DNA of 64,000 nucleotides from an uncultured Granulosicoccaceae bacterium (GCA_937923745.1 CALDUO010000070.1:1-64000), one strand, 5' to 3'. Counted from the first letter of the stretch, positions 53,334 to 62,423 are shown. The notes: generated by a model not told the origin, from the letters alone. A program made the numbers and translations.

Positions 53334-54248
53334 GTGAGTCCTGATTCGCGTTATCACCTCCGGGAAAACCGCCTGCAGCTGGCTGTCGGGCTGAATCTAA
53401 CCGCCTTTTTCCTGTTCGCAACCCTGGATGCCACGGCCAAGTGGTTGGTCGAAGCATCGGTGCCCGCGCTACAGGTTGCTTTCTTTCGGTACTTTTTTCA
53501 TTTTGTTTGGGTGCTGGTGTTGTTTCTGCCACGTCAGGGCAGCGCACTCTGGCGCTCGGCAATTCCGGCGCAGCAGATTTTTAGAGGTTCGTTGCTAATG
53601 ATCAGTACGATTTGCAATTTTACCGCGCTGATCTACCTGCCACTGACCGTGACCACCGCCATGTTTAATGGTGCACCGTTGGTTATCTGCTTACTCAGCA
53701 TGCCGGTGTTGGGTGAAAAGGTGGGCATACGTCGACTGGTCGCCGTGCTGGTGGGCTTTTGTGGGGTGTTGATCATTATCCAACCGTGGGGAACCAGCTT
53801 TGACTGGCATATTCTGTATGCTGTAGCCGCGCTGCTCGGTGCCTCAGGCTACTTTCTGATGAGTCGCATTACCGCAGGCATCGACAGTAATCCAGTCAGT
53901 CAGTTTTACGGATCAGGGGTCGGTGTGTTGGTGTTGGCGCCGATGATGGCAGTGGTGTTTGTATGGCCTGCCAATGCACAGCAATGGTTGATGCTGGTCA
54001 TGTTGGGTGCGTTGGGCATGCTCGGTCACTCACTGCTGACCATTGCACATCGGTTTGCCGAAGCGTCAACGCTGGCACCGGCTGTCTACAGTCAGCTGGT
54101 GTATATGTCGCTGTTTAGCTGGTATCTTTTCGACACGCCACCGACGCTCACCGTTATCGTCGGATCACTGATTATCGTGGCCAGTGGGCTATACATCTGG
54201 TTCAGAGAACAGCAGATCAGTGCGTCTGCTGTCACTCATACAAAATGA
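53334..54248 (+). CDS. DMT-superfamily (EamA) transporter
   Basis: 304 residues with ten membrane segments in two EamA repeats (about 20-150 and 165-295). The start is a GTG at 53334, with AGGA 9 nt upstream. The first repeat contains LFATLDATAKWLVE and YFFHFVWVLVLFLP, and the second begins ILYAVAALLGASGYFLMSR. Such carriers export amino acids, nucleotides or other metabolites; the substrate is not deducible. It stands alone between topB and the GH16-like operon. Confidence 0.85.
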   Translation: MSPDSRYHLRENRLQLAVGLNLTAFFLFATLDATAKWLVEASVPALQVAFFRYFFHFVWVLVLFLPRQGSALWRSAIPAQQIFRGSLLMISTICNFTALIYLPLTVTTAMFNGAPLVICLLSMPVLGEKVGIRRLVAVLVGFCGVLIIIQPWGTSFDWHILYAVAALLGASGYFLMSRITAGIDSNPVSQFYGSGVGVLVLAPMMAVVFVWPANAQQWLMLVMLGALGMLGHSLLTIAHRFAEASTLAPAVYSQLVYMSLFSWYLFDTPPTLTVIVGSLIIVASGLYIWFREQQISASAVTHTK

Positions 54249-54336
54249 CAGCACCGCTATGACAACACCCGGGAAGCGCGCAGGTGTTAATTGCACTAAA
54301 ATTCAGTCAGTGCAAACCAGTATATCGCAGGCACAA

Positions 54337-55365
54337 TCAGTTAACGGGTTGATAGACCCGCACATAATCAATGACGTACTCGCCCGGAAACTCAGTGGTC
54401 TCATCCGGTGCTTCCGGCAACCAACCACCGACTGTCTGATTCAGAATCAGGTACATATCCTGTGCAGGGATCTGAGTATCAACCAGCGTTTGCACAGCGT
54501 TGCCATCGACATACCAGGTGATCGCGTCTTCGGTCCATTGCACACCATAAGTGTGGAATTCGTTAATGAAGTCCTCGCCAGGTGTGCGATACAAATCGGA
54601 CGCAATAAATTCTCCATCAGCGTTGGTATAGTTGTATCGATGGTAAACCAGTGACCCGTTGTCGCCACGATTTTCCATCACATACAGCTGCGGTTTTAGG
54701 TCAACGAATTCTGTTCCAAGCATCCAGAAACCCGGCCAAAAGCCGCGACCGTCTGGCAGTTTTGCACGAATTTCGGCATAACCGCGCTGAAAATCAAACA
54801 AACCCTGACTCGTCATTGCGCCGGACAGATACGGTTGCCCATTGGCATCAGCAGACAGATCAGGTGGTGTCTGCACACTGGTGATCACCAGTTCATTACC
54901 GGTCATCATAAAAGGGTCATAACCAAAGTCAGGCTCTTCCTGTGTGTCGACGTAATACTGGAGCTCATCCATAATCACGACATCAGGGCCCCATTGGAAA
55001 GCGGTATTCCATTTGCCAGCGTCCAGAGTCGCCGCGTTAAATTCATCAGAGAACACCAGCGAGTGACTCTCCAACAACACATCCACATCAGATCGCACCG
55101 TCTCCGCTGGCGTGTCGGTATTGCTGTCACTGTCGACAGTACCATCTGTGGCAGCCAATGCTGTGTTGCCGTTGTTACTGCTGTTCACCGGGTTTATCGT
55201 GGCACCTTGTTGCTGTGCTGCCGCAAGCGCATCTGAACGGATATCCGCCAGATCACTTTCACCACAAGCGCCAAGCGCCATCAGGAGACAGGCAGGAATC
55301 AGCAGTCGGATCATTGGAGCGTTGGTCATGGTTGTCTCAGGGGAAACGGTCGTATTGGTCATCAT
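54337..55365 (-). CDS. GH16-like lipoprotein with degenerate active site
   Basis: 342 residues. An AGGAG ribosome site precedes the ATG at 55365 and overlaps the stop of the upstream gene. The lipobox is LMALGAC (Cys34), after a long n-region. A linker rich in Asn/Ser/Asp/Thr (about 50-95) precedes a GH16 fold from about 100: SLVFSDEFNAATLDAGKW, YAEIRAKLPDGRGFWPGFWML, VDYVRVYQ. The catalytic segment reads PQLYVMEN where active enzymes have PEIDIVEY (as in the gene at 36252). The nucleophile Glu is Gln226 and the middle Asp is Tyr228; only the acid/base Glu231 remains. Probably a glycan-binding protein rather than an active hydrolase, or one with altered chemistry. Confidence 0.85.
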   Translation of the reverse strand: MMTNTTVSPETTMTNAPMIRLLIPACLLMALGACGESDLADIRSDALAAAQQQGATINPVNSSNNGNTALAATDGTVDSDSNTDTPAETVRSDVDVLLESHSLVFSDEFNAATLDAGKWNTAFQWGPDVVIMDELQYYVDTQEEPDFGYDPFMMTGNELVITSVQTPPDLSADANGQPYLSGAMTSQGLFDFQRGYAEIRAKLPDGRGFWPGFWMLGTEFVDLKPQLYVMENRGDNGSLVYHRYNYTNADGEFIASDLYRTPGEDFINEFHTYGVQWTEDAITWYVDGNAVQTLVDTQIPAQDMYLILNQTVGGWLPEAPDETTEFPGEYVIDYVRVYQPVN

Positions 55366-55374
55366 GATCCGCTC

Positions 55375-57012
55375 CTAGTAATTGAACACAACGCCGACAC
55401 CGACGTTATCGTTATCGCCGAGCTCGGCTTGGCCGGTCAGCGACAGTGCACGACTGAGTCGCCAAGCCATCTGTCCGAACAAGGATGGATCACCCTCAAA
55501 GAATGTACTGATGTTAAGTCCTGCCGCACCGGTCAGCGCTGGACTGAACTGGTACCCCAGTGCGCCGCTGGCGAAGATTCCAGTGTCATCGAGCTCAGCA
55601 TCATCCCAGTCGAAGCGGCCGTATTCGACCCCGGCCGCCAACAACAGACTGAACGGTAAACTCGCCAGTTGTTGCTCGCGTTGTGCACCCACCCGAGCCT
55701 CGGTGTAGGTGTTGGCGGCGGCAGCCCTGGCGGTAAGCATCCATTGATCGATGACAGCAAAACCGCCACCGACGGCAAGGCCTGCCCCACCGAAGTTGTA
55801 GTTAATGGGCAGTAGCGAGACGTAGCCACCGTCACCGGTTGTTTGTAGCGGTGTGACCACGCGCGCTGCTGAAGGAGTTGCGTCAATGGGCGCTGACTCG
55901 TTTTGGTTATCGGTCACCACAGCCACGGCATCATCCGAGTCAGTGACCACACTGGCACTCTCATCGGCCTTTGTCTCGGCAGCCGCAACGTCTGTATTGT
56001 CCGGGGTTGCGTCTGGGTTAGCGTCTGGGTTTACGTCTGGGTTTACGTCTGGCGCAACGATAGCGGCAGTGGTTTTGGTTTGAGCATCGGTAATGGCAGG
56101 CGTTGAAGGCTCTGCCAACGCCGTTGTATCTTTAGGTTGTGTGACTGTCACCGCAGCTGGTTTGGTCTTCACCGATTTTAGCGGGGCTGGTGTTGCCGCC
56201 TTCAGCGGTCGCTCACTGACAACTGTGGCTAATGGCAGCGCTTCTATATCGGTATCTTTCACTGTATTGGACGATGTCTTTGCATCAGACTTCGGTGTCA
56301 GTGGCACGGTTTTGATAATCGTTGCCAGACGCGGCGGCTCGTCTTTAGTCACCGCGGCTACGTCGGACTGTTGTTTTTTGGGTTTGACTGTATCCGCGGT
56401 GGGAGCCTTTGCCACCGCCGCTGGCTGACTCTTTTTCTGATCGGTTGTGTTCGCCGCTGCTTTGTTGGCGTCGGTCTTCACGGCCGGTCGTGAGTAAGCT
56501 GCCACCAGATCCCAGGTCGGCCCTTTGCCTGCGCAATCGCTGGCATCCATCGAGATTTGGCCATCGCAGGTAGTGATATCGTTGGTCGAGGTTGGCAGTG
56601 TCGGTCCATGACCACACTGTGCATCGGTGTAAACCGGATGATTAAACGAGTCGTTGGTCAGCTTCAGTGTTGGTCCCTGCCCGATACGCTGACAAATCTG
56701 CGATACCGATTGACCGCCAACCGGCGTTGGCAATACCTTTCTGGCAAATCCGGCATCCAGCTGTGGCGCACAATAGCACTGTCCATCAGCGGCATAACTG
56801 TTTACCCAACCCGGTACTGACCCTGTATCAGCGAATGCCAATCCACCCTGCATCAGCAACAGCGTGCTGGCCAACGCTGACCCAACTGTGCCGGTTCTGT
56901 TCGTTGGGGACGCCGTGACCGGCATAACCGTGCGCTCACAGGAGCGTGGCGAAAAGCTGCCAACACGGAAAAGAGATGAACAACGGAGTCGATCTTTTAA
57001 GTCGGAATTCAT
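55375..57012 (-). CDS. Secreted outer-membrane barrel protein with Cys-rich N-terminus and long linker
   Basis: 545 residues from the ATG at 57012; starts at 57078 and 56925 are also open. A signal-like segment ends LAFADTGSVPGW. Residues about 75-185 (from this start) hold a Cys-rich region with three GxGPT motifs (IGQGPTLKL, CGHGPTLPT, AGKGPTWDL). A long Thr/Ala/Pro/Lys/Val linker follows, including DVNPDVNPDANPDATP coded by a 12-bp array. The final ~165 residues look like an outer-membrane barrel ending in Tyr (VGVGVVFNY). The GH16-like lipoprotein gene starts 9 bp after its stop, so the two are co-translated. I do not recognise the family; a glycan-binding or anchoring unit is a guess. 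Confidence 0.65.
   Translation of the reverse strand: MNSDLKDRLRCSSLFRVGSFSPRSCERTVMPVTASPTNRTGTVGSALASTLLLMQGGLAFADTGSVPGWVNSYAADGQCYCAPQLDAGFARKVLPTPVGGQSVSQICQRIGQGPTLKLTNDSFNHPVYTDAQCGHGPTLPTSTNDITTCDGQISMDASDCAGKGPTWDLVAAYSRPAVKTDANKAAANTTDQKKSQPAAVAKAPTADTVKPKKQQSDVAAVTKDEPPRLATIIKTVPLTPKSDAKTSSNTVKDTDIEALPLATVVSERPLKAATPAPLKSVKTKPAAVTVTQPKDTTALAEPSTPAITDAQTKTTAAIVAPDVNPDVNPDANPDATPDNTDVAAAETKADESASVVTDSDDAVAVVTDNQNESAPIDATPSAARVVTPLQTTGDGGYVSLLPINYNFGGAGLAVGGGFAVIDQWMLTARAAAANTYTEARVGAQREQQLASLPFSLLLAAGVEYGRFDWDDAELDDTGIFASGALGYQFSPALTGAAGLNISTFFEGDPSLFGQMAWRLSRALSLTGQAELGDNDNVGVGVVFNY
56009..56056. repeat. 12-bp coding tandem array, 4 units
   Basis: gcgtctgggtta, gcgtctgggttt, acgtctgggttt and acgtctggcgca encode DVNP-like units in the linker of the barrel protein. 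Confidence 0.88.
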
Positions 57013-57165
57013 GTACGCTTCTGACACACTGTGGCTGACAGGATAGATGCGCCATTTGCGCACCGACTTTCCATCCAACAGGTTTCATGCCACGAAAATC
57101 AACCCAAACACGATGTCACGTGGTTTTTGTGACCGTGTGCAAATACCGGCACGGGACACCAACCA

Positions 57166-57798
57166 CTAACTGACCTGATTTTCAAGCGCTTTGGTCATGG
57201 CTGCATAGGAGGTGATGCGGTAACCGCCCCGGCGCAGTTCGATCAAACCGTCTGTTTTCAGATCCTGCAGCACACGGTTTGTGTGTTCTCGGGTAATACC
57301 GCTGGCACTGGCCAGCGTTTGCTGGTTGGCTTTTACCCACGTGTTGTCGCGCTGCGTGTCGAGTAGCAGCACTTTGGACATCACCAGCGATTTGGACGAC
57401 AACAACGGGCTGTGCTCACTGTGGTCGTTAATCCAACGAATGCGCATTGCCAGCAGCTTCGACAGCGATTTCCACGCTTCGGCATCCGAACCAAACGCCG
57501 CACAGTATTGCGATTTGCTCAGCGAAACGAGCACCACATCAGTGACCGCGATCGCTTCAGCTGTACGCGGACCCTCGTCGATCATGGAGACCTCACCAAA
57601 AATATCGCCACGGGACAGCACGTTAAACGACAAGCGCCCGCCACTCTGTGTCGGTGAACCGATATTGACGGTACCGGACTCAATCAAGAGCATACGAGTG
57701 TCGGGTTGTCCTTCGTGAAAAATGATTTGCCCCGCCTTCACAAACAACCGCTCGCCCAACTGCCGCAGTTTTTCTATGGGGAGCTTTTGATGTGTCAT
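57166..57798 (-). CDS. Crp/Fnr family transcriptional regulator
   Basis: 210 residues from the ATG at 57798. A cyclic-nucleotide-binding-type beta-roll domain (about 15-115) includes GTVNIGSPTQSGGRLSFNVLSRGDIFGEVSMIDEGPRTA in two stretches. The GE-S motif with Arg-Thr-Ala (GEVSMIDEGPRTAEA) resembles the cAMP pocket of Crp. A C-terminal helix-turn-helix (about 160-200) reads LASASGITREHTNRVLQDLK. No cysteine cluster of the FNR type is visible. It might answer to cyclic nucleotide or other small effector. A small winged-helix-like gene lies upstream on the same strand. Confidence 0.88.
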   Translation of the reverse strand: MTHQKLPIEKLRQLGERLFVKAGQIIFHEGQPDTRMLLIESGTVNIGSPTQSGGRLSFNVLSRGDIFGEVSMIDEGPRTAEAIAVTDVVLVSLSKSQYCAAFGSDAEAWKSLSKLLAMRIRWINDHSEHSPLLSSKSLVMSKVLLLDTQRDNTWVKANQQTLASASGITREHTNRVLQDLKTDGLIELRRGGYRITSYAAMTKALENQVS

Positions 57799-57903
57799 AG
57801 GCCAGACGCTGATCACTGGAGAGTGGCACTACTGTAACAGCATCGACCCTATTGTGAGTATCCGGCAGCGTCGGCGACACCTGTCGTGACCTATGGCCCA
57901 AAA

Positions 57904-57933
57904 AGGTGGCCAGATGTGGCCAGAGGTGGCCAG
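57904..57933. repeat. 10-bp tandem repeat, 3 units
   Basis: aggtggccag, atgtggccag and aggtggccag lie between the Crp/Fnr gene and the small winged-helix-like gene. Confidence 0.75.
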
Positions 57934-57943
57934 CCGGTACCCG

Positions 57944-58303
57944 CTACCGGTGTCGACCTTTTTTGAGCGGCTTGACCTCGGTATAGATCCACGTGTCTTT
58001 GCCAAGGCGTCGCACTAATGGAAACGCCGGGTGCAGCGCATTCACAGTGGCAATCAATTTACGCAGTTTCTTCTCGGTGTCAGATCGTGTGCCGGATGCG
58101 CCTTCGACACCTGACAGCGTTTCCTGCAGTGACTCTGTTTGCAGCGCTTTTTCCGGAAAACTAAGCAGCTGCTCCAACAAACAATATTCTGCGTCGGACA
58201 AACGTTCAATACTTATCCCACTGCGGGCAGTGAGCTCTACGCTGTCGAGTACAATCATTTGTATTGATTGACGTGATGCGTTTTTATTGCTCGTGTCTGC
58301 CAT
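57944..58303 (-). CDS. Small winged-helix-like protein
   Basis: 119 residues from the ATG at 58303 (MADTSNKNASRQS). The middle part resembles the OmpR/PhoB effector domain: ISIERLSDAEYCLLEQLLSFPEKALQTESLQETL, then KKLRKLIATVNALHPAFPLVRRLGKDTWIY, which reads like the recognition helix and beta-hairpin wing. There is no receiver domain, so it may be a stand-alone DNA-binding protein. The assignment is from pattern only. It lies 145 bp upstream of the Crp/Fnr gene on the same strand and may be co-regulated. Confidence 0.5.
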   Translation of the reverse strand: MADTSNKNASRQSIQMIVLDSVELTARSGISIERLSDAEYCLLEQLLSFPEKALQTESLQETLSGVEGASGTRSDTEKKLRKLIATVNALHPAFPLVRRLGKDTWIYTEVKPLKKGRHR

Positions 58304-58460
58304 GATTACAGTGCTTGAAAACCAGGTTATTGTGAGTGCTAAGCAATGCTTGCGTAGACACAATAGTTTACAATAACAAAGTCAAAAGTCCGATGCACGA
58401 CGTATAATTTGCATGGTCAGCGTGGTAGTCAAAATTATGTAACACCGCGACTCAAGCGAT

Positions 58461-58532
58461 GCCCCGATCACGGCCCCGATCACTACCGAGATCACGGCCC
58501 CGATCACTGCCGAGATCACGGCCACGATGAAT
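58461..58532. repeat. 12-bp tandem array, 6 units
   Basis: gccccgatcacg, gccccgatcact, accgagatcacg, gccccgatcact, gccgagatcacg and gccacgatgaat follow without gaps in the gene-poor region. Confidence 0.85.
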
Positions 58533-59390
58533 GACAACGCAATGACGCGGCAATGTTCGGCAGCAGAGTCATAAAAACAGAAGGCCGTAACGTAACAGAG
58601 ATGGCAGTAACCGGGGTAGGCAGCAAACAGGTTTGGCAGCAAACAGGGTCGTAACAGGTAAAGGTTAAAACAACCAGAGGCATCACAACGACAGTGGCGA
58701 GTAATGTCATCGCAGACCAACAGCTGACTGTCACTGAAGCAATAGGCAACGGAAAAGTGCGAGACTGCCACCCGAGACCGCCACTGGTGAATAGCCAGTA
58801 AACGATTGGCCCTTACACCGCGAGGGAACAATGGGTGGACCACCGGTGAATGCCCGGCGATAGGCAGATCATGGTTACGCGGCAACACGAACGCGCGACA
58901 TCCGTTTATAAAGCGTCGTTGATAAAGCGTCACAGACAAGGAGCGTCGCAGCCCAAAAAAACATCGCAGTCTAAAAGCGCGGACCCATACAGCCGCGTGA
59001 CAGGCCTGAAGGGCGTGACTGACAACCAACACGCCTGCCATTTATATGACTTTCGATGGGTGTACTGATGGGTGTGCTGGTGTTACCGGGAGAATTGGTG
59101 AGCCATTGCAGACTGAATTTGTACGCCTCTGAACTCATGGAAGCAACAGGCCATCAACAAGCCAGTAAAAAAGCAGCATAAGGACAAACACAGCGTTACG
59201 GCGCAGAAGAAGATACACCTGAAAATAGCAAGGTAATGTCATAGTAATGTCATTTAACTAGTCTATCTTTACGTATGGCGGGCGACATAATGCTGAATGG
59301 CCTGCAACTGATCATGTACCGGGTGCGTACTGAACACACACGGTCCACCGAAAAGCACGCTGCAGTGTAAAGCGTAAAAGACCGGCCTGA

Positions 59391-59446
59391 ACGAACAGGA
59401 GTAGACGAACAGAAGTACACGAACAGGGCTATACGGACAGAGCTAC
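59391..59446. repeat. 14-bp tandem array, 4 units
   Basis: acgaacaggagtag, acgaacagaagtac, acgaacagggctat and acggacagagctac lie upstream of the DUF481 gene. Confidence 0.85.
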
Positions 59447-59546
59447 TGCAAACAAGGTGATGCTATACAGGCAAGACTGAATGGACCAGATCAAGCAGAA
59501 ACGTTAACGAGGAGAATAAAGCCTAAGGAAGAGCACGACAAAACAT

Positions 59547-59560
59547 GTTCAATTTTGAAC
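59547..59560 (+). promoter_or_regulatory. Palindrome upstream of the DUF481 gene, matching the site at 4845
   Basis: GTTCAATTTTGAAC is a perfect inverted repeat centred about 105 nt before the start at 59658. Its TTCAATTTTGAA core is identical to that at 4847-4858, at the same distance from its gene. A shared regulator is suspected. Confidence 0.5.
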
Positions 59561-59657
59561 GAAAAAACACATGACATACATGAGTTTGCACCACACTTAA
59601 GTTGTATCAGGCAAAAATCACGACACACAATCGATTTAATAACGTAAAGGAAGTATT

Positions 59658-60476
59658 ATGAAAAAACTCGCAATTGTATCTTCTGCGGCACTGCTGTTCG
59701 CAGGTTCTGCTGCCGCTCAGTCTCTGAGCGACACAGCCTCATCCCTGACTCAGGGTTGGAGCGGATCAGCTACGCTGGGTGCGTCTTCAGCAACCGGTAA
59801 TTCGGAATCATCCTCTATCTCAGGCTCTATCCGTCTGGGTAAAACCGTTGGTAAATGGGAACACCTTGTATTCGGTACGGTATTCAAAGGCAGTTCTTCT
59901 ATTGTTGTCGAAGAGCGTGATGAAACCGGCGCGGTTGTGATTGACGACAGCACAGGCTTTCCGGTCCGAAACATCGTAACCGGTGATGATTCTGACCGAA
60001 TCGCGTTGGGCTATCAGCCGAAGTACTACTGGCGTGAGCGTACCTACTTCTTCGGTATCCTCGATTGGGAAACAGATGAGCCAGCAAACATTGACTCTTC
60101 AACCCGCCAGGTTATCGGTATCGGTCACAAGTTCTACAACAACGAGACTGGTTTTTTCTCAGGTGAAGCAGGTTTCGGTAACAAGAACCTGGATCAGGTT
60201 TTCGGTGAGAGCATCGACGGTGGCATTGGTTACCTCGGCCTGAACTTCGTTCGCCGATTCAACGACACAGCAACCTTCAACGCAGATTTGCGTGCTGACT
60301 TTGGCGACAACACCTTCACCGAAATTGGTTTAGGTCTGGCGTTCAAAGTAGCTGAAGGCATGGCGCTGAAAATCAGCCACTTCACCCGTAACAACAGTGA
60401 TATTACCGATGCCGGTAACCCACTGAGCTCAAGCGGCGACAGCGTCACCTCGCTGAACCTCGTGTTCGACATCTAA
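59658..60476 (+). CDS. DUF481 family outer-membrane barrel protein
   Basis: 272 residues. A strong AAGGAAG site precedes the ATG. The Sec signal peptide ends GSAAAQ-SL. The mature protein has amphipathic beta strands (WSGSATLGASSATGNSESSSISGSIRLG, then KWEHLVFGTVFKG) and ends LNLVFDI, as in the DUF481/YdiY outer-membrane family. Function in the family is unknown; some members respond to acid or salt stress. Codon usage and the strong ribosome site suggest high expression. A hairpin follows at 60513-60538. Confidence 0.87.
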   Translation: MKKLAIVSSAALLFAGSAAAQSLSDTASSLTQGWSGSATLGASSATGNSESSSISGSIRLGKTVGKWEHLVFGTVFKGSSSIVVEERDETGAVVIDDSTGFPVRNIVTGDDSDRIALGYQPKYYWRERTYFFGILDWETDEPANIDSSTRQVIGIGHKFYNNETGFFSGEAGFGNKNLDQVFGESIDGGIGYLGLNFVRRFNDTATFNADLRADFGDNTFTEIGLGLAFKVAEGMALKISHFTRNNSDITDAGNPLSSSGDSVTSLNLVFDI

Positions 60477-60512
60477 GTCAGACGATACGCTATTGTTAGG
60501 TTAACTTAGACT

Positions 60513-60538
60513 GTACGGCTGGCAATCGCCAGCCGTAC
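60513..60538 (+). terminator. Probable terminator hairpin after the DUF481 gene
   Basis: A perfect 11-bp stem (GTACGGCTGGC with GCCAGCCGTAC) with loop AATC lies 36 bp past the stop. The following bases are pyrimidine-rich but lack an immediate T-run, so efficiency is uncertain. Confidence 0.65.
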
Positions 60539-60599
60539 TTCAACCAACCTTTTCCCCTTCCTTTTTTACACGCACGATTCCCAATCGTCAGTACACCTG

Positions 60600-61763
60600 C
60601 TATGAAGCAACTGCCATGCGTTCCGCCGGTGGTGTGTTTCTGGATCGGGTGCAACGCACCACACCGTCGATAATCACCATACTGATGCCCGGAAGATCGC
60701 CGAGTTGCACGCTCTCGAGTATGGTTTTCCCTGCCGTGTGCTGCGCACGATCCATGATGACAAAGTCAGCCACTCGACCGGGTTCGAGTAAACCGCAATT
60801 GAGCTTTCGCTCCCGCGCAGTGTTACCCGTCGCGAAACAAAACGCGATTTCCGCTGGCACGTCACCCATGCTCGACAATAAAGAAATCAGGCGCAAAATA
60901 CCGAGCGGCTGTACACCGGAACCTGCGGGCGAGTCAGTACCGAGAATAATGCGTTCGGGCTGGTTGAGTTCCATGCTGGTGCGCATCGCAAACAACGCGG
61001 CAACCTCATTCCCGTTATGGACAATTTCAACAGACCGGGTACAGCTCTCACACAGACAGCGAATTTGATCGAGTGGTAGCGCTGTGTGACCACCGTTGAT
61101 ATGGCCAATCACATCGGCATCGGCTTCGAGCACCACGTCAGCATCAATCAGCCCGGACCCCGGGATGGAAGGCCCCCCGGTGTGTATCGTGCTCTGAATA
61201 CCGTATTTTCGCGCCCATGCGACCATTTTTCTGGCCTCATCACCCTGTTTAACACCACCAAGACCCACCTCACCCAGTAGCGTTACACCCGCCTCGCTCA
61301 GTTCTTTAAAGTCTTCTTCGACCATACCCTGCTCCAACACCGGAGCACCTGCATGTATCTTAACGCCGCCCGGTCTGAAACTACTGAACGCCCGTTGTGC
61401 AGTGATGGCCATTGCTTTGAGCCCGACGACATCTTTGGGCCGACCCGGCAGATGCACTTCACCGGCAGAGATCATGGTTGTCACACCACCGTTCATATAA
61501 CTGTCAATCCAATTCAACTGATTTTGCCTCGGTGTCCAGTCACCGATCACAGGATGTACATGCGAATCGATCAAACCGGGACACAACGTGGTGCCGGCAG
61601 CATCAACAACGGTGTCAGCATTGTCACCATCAAGGTCAGCCAGTTTACCGATGGAGTCGATGACACCATCTCGAACCAAAATGGCGTCAGCATCCAACAC
61701 TGGATTTTCCAGCGCGCCGGACAGCATCAGACCAATATTTTTAACCAACAATACGGAAGACAT
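60600..61763 (-). CDS. Amidohydrolase related to enamidase
   Basis: 387 residues of the metal-dependent amidohydrolase superfamily. The ribosome site AGGAG precedes the ATG. Metal ligands are visible in PGLIDSHVHPVIGDW, a Glu/Lys-region GEVGLGGVKQGDE, HTGGPSIPGSG, HINGGHTALP and ILGTDSPAGSGVQP (catalytic Asp). The closest recognised type is enamidase (Ena) of Eubacterium barkeri, which opens the ring of 1,4,5,6-tetrahydro-6-oxonicotinate. The adjacent reductase-like gene fits the preceding step. Related annotations (imidazolonepropionase-like) are possible. It starts 9 bp after the DUF1185 gene, in the same operon. Confidence 0.75.
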   Translation of the reverse strand: MSSVLLVKNIGLMLSGALENPVLDADAILVRDGVIDSIGKLADLDGDNADTVVDAAGTTLCPGLIDSHVHPVIGDWTPRQNQLNWIDSYMNGGVTTMISAGEVHLPGRPKDVVGLKAMAITAQRAFSSFRPGGVKIHAGAPVLEQGMVEEDFKELSEAGVTLLGEVGLGGVKQGDEARKMVAWARKYGIQSTIHTGGPSIPGSGLIDADVVLEADADVIGHINGGHTALPLDQIRCLCESCTRSVEIVHNGNEVAALFAMRTSMELNQPERIILGTDSPAGSGVQPLGILRLISLLSSMGDVPAEIAFCFATGNTARERKLNCGLLEPGRVADFVIMDRAQHTAGKTILESVQLGDLPGISMVIIDGVVRCTRSRNTPPAERMAVAS

Positions 61764-61772
61764 TATTTTCTC

Positions 61773-62360
61773 CTAACGAAGCCCATCGTTACCGACAGCA
61801 GCATCATGCGTTAATCCACCGACGCGTGGTAACGGTCTGCCACTGTCGGCGACAGAGACACACACGACGAGTTCATCCGCTCGCGGCGCATCGGGCACCC
61901 GTACCTCCATGGCATCAAAATGACTGCGCACATAGGCTGCATCCTTGTGCCCTAACGGCACATCGATAGGCGTTCCCATACCGCCACGTTTTTTTGCGGA
62001 TGGCACGAGGGCGGCACCTTTCTCGACGGCCTGGCGAAGCGGTGCACCCAGTCGTGGATGCAATATAGCAGCAGCATGTTCCAACTCGCCGTTTTCGCCC
62101 ACAATCACCGCTTTGCCATAACTCTCTATTTGTTGCGGCGAGACGCCCAGTGCGTCCACGGCCTTTGTACCCAGTTGACCACCCAGGGTTTCTCCGATAG
62201 CCATCAATGCCTCAAGATCAGGTTCGTATTGACCGGCAAACGGGTTATTGATGACCGCCATCGCTGTCGCCTTGCGTGTCGCAGGCGACACACTTTCCGA
62301 GAGCTCACGATGTGTCTCTTCAATAACCACCAGCAACTTGCGGATCGTAATATCATTCAT
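61773..62360 (-). CDS. DUF1185 (amino acid synthesis family) protein
   Basis: 195 residues, cytosolic. Typical blocks are IRKLLVVIEETHRE, KATAMAVINNPFAGQYEPDLEAL and ESYGKAVIVGENGELEHAAAILHPRLGAPLR, with a final VSVADSGRPLPRVGGL. The family is named amino acid synthesis protein but its reaction is not established. It lies between the UPF0280 gene and the enamidase-like gene, with an AGGAG ribosome site. Its constant company with these genes points to a role in the same degradative pathway, by inference. Confidence 0.8.
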   Translation of the reverse strand: MNDITIRKLLVVIEETHRELSESVSPATRKATAMAVINNPFAGQYEPDLEALMAIGETLGGQLGTKAVDALGVSPQQIESYGKAVIVGENGELEHAAAILHPRLGAPLRQAVEKGAALVPSAKKRGGMGTPIDVPLGHKDAAYVRSHFDAMEVRVPDAPRADELVVCVSVADSGRPLPRVGGLTHDAAVGNDGLR

Positions 62361-62423
62361 AACAGGGCTCCTGTGACCAGAGAATCAAACCAACGCCCCC
62401 TGGTGGGTTACATAATTGTTGAA

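Larger units (their letters stand above)
58304..59657. other. Gene-poor 1.35-kb region rich in short repeats
   Basis: No convincing gene. The longest frames (for example 58382-59041 on the minus strand) are Cys/Arg-rich shadows. The region carries a 12-bp array at 58461-58532, a 16-bp repeat near 58619-58650, a 14-bp repeat at 58908-58935, a 14-bp array at 59391-59446 and the palindrome at 59547-59560. A small RNA cannot be excluded. Confidence 0.5.

Noticed and set aside
53221-53562. N-terminal extension of the small membrane protein at 52885
   Set aside because: Pro/Arg-rich, overlaps the divergent EamA transporter gene, and a good ribosome site lies before the internal ATG at 53220.
58382-59041. 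219-codon open frame on the minus strand in the gene-poor region
   Set aside because: Composition is Cys/Arg/Phe-rich with no domain-like pattern, it runs through a 12-bp repeat array, and no ribosome-binding site precedes it.
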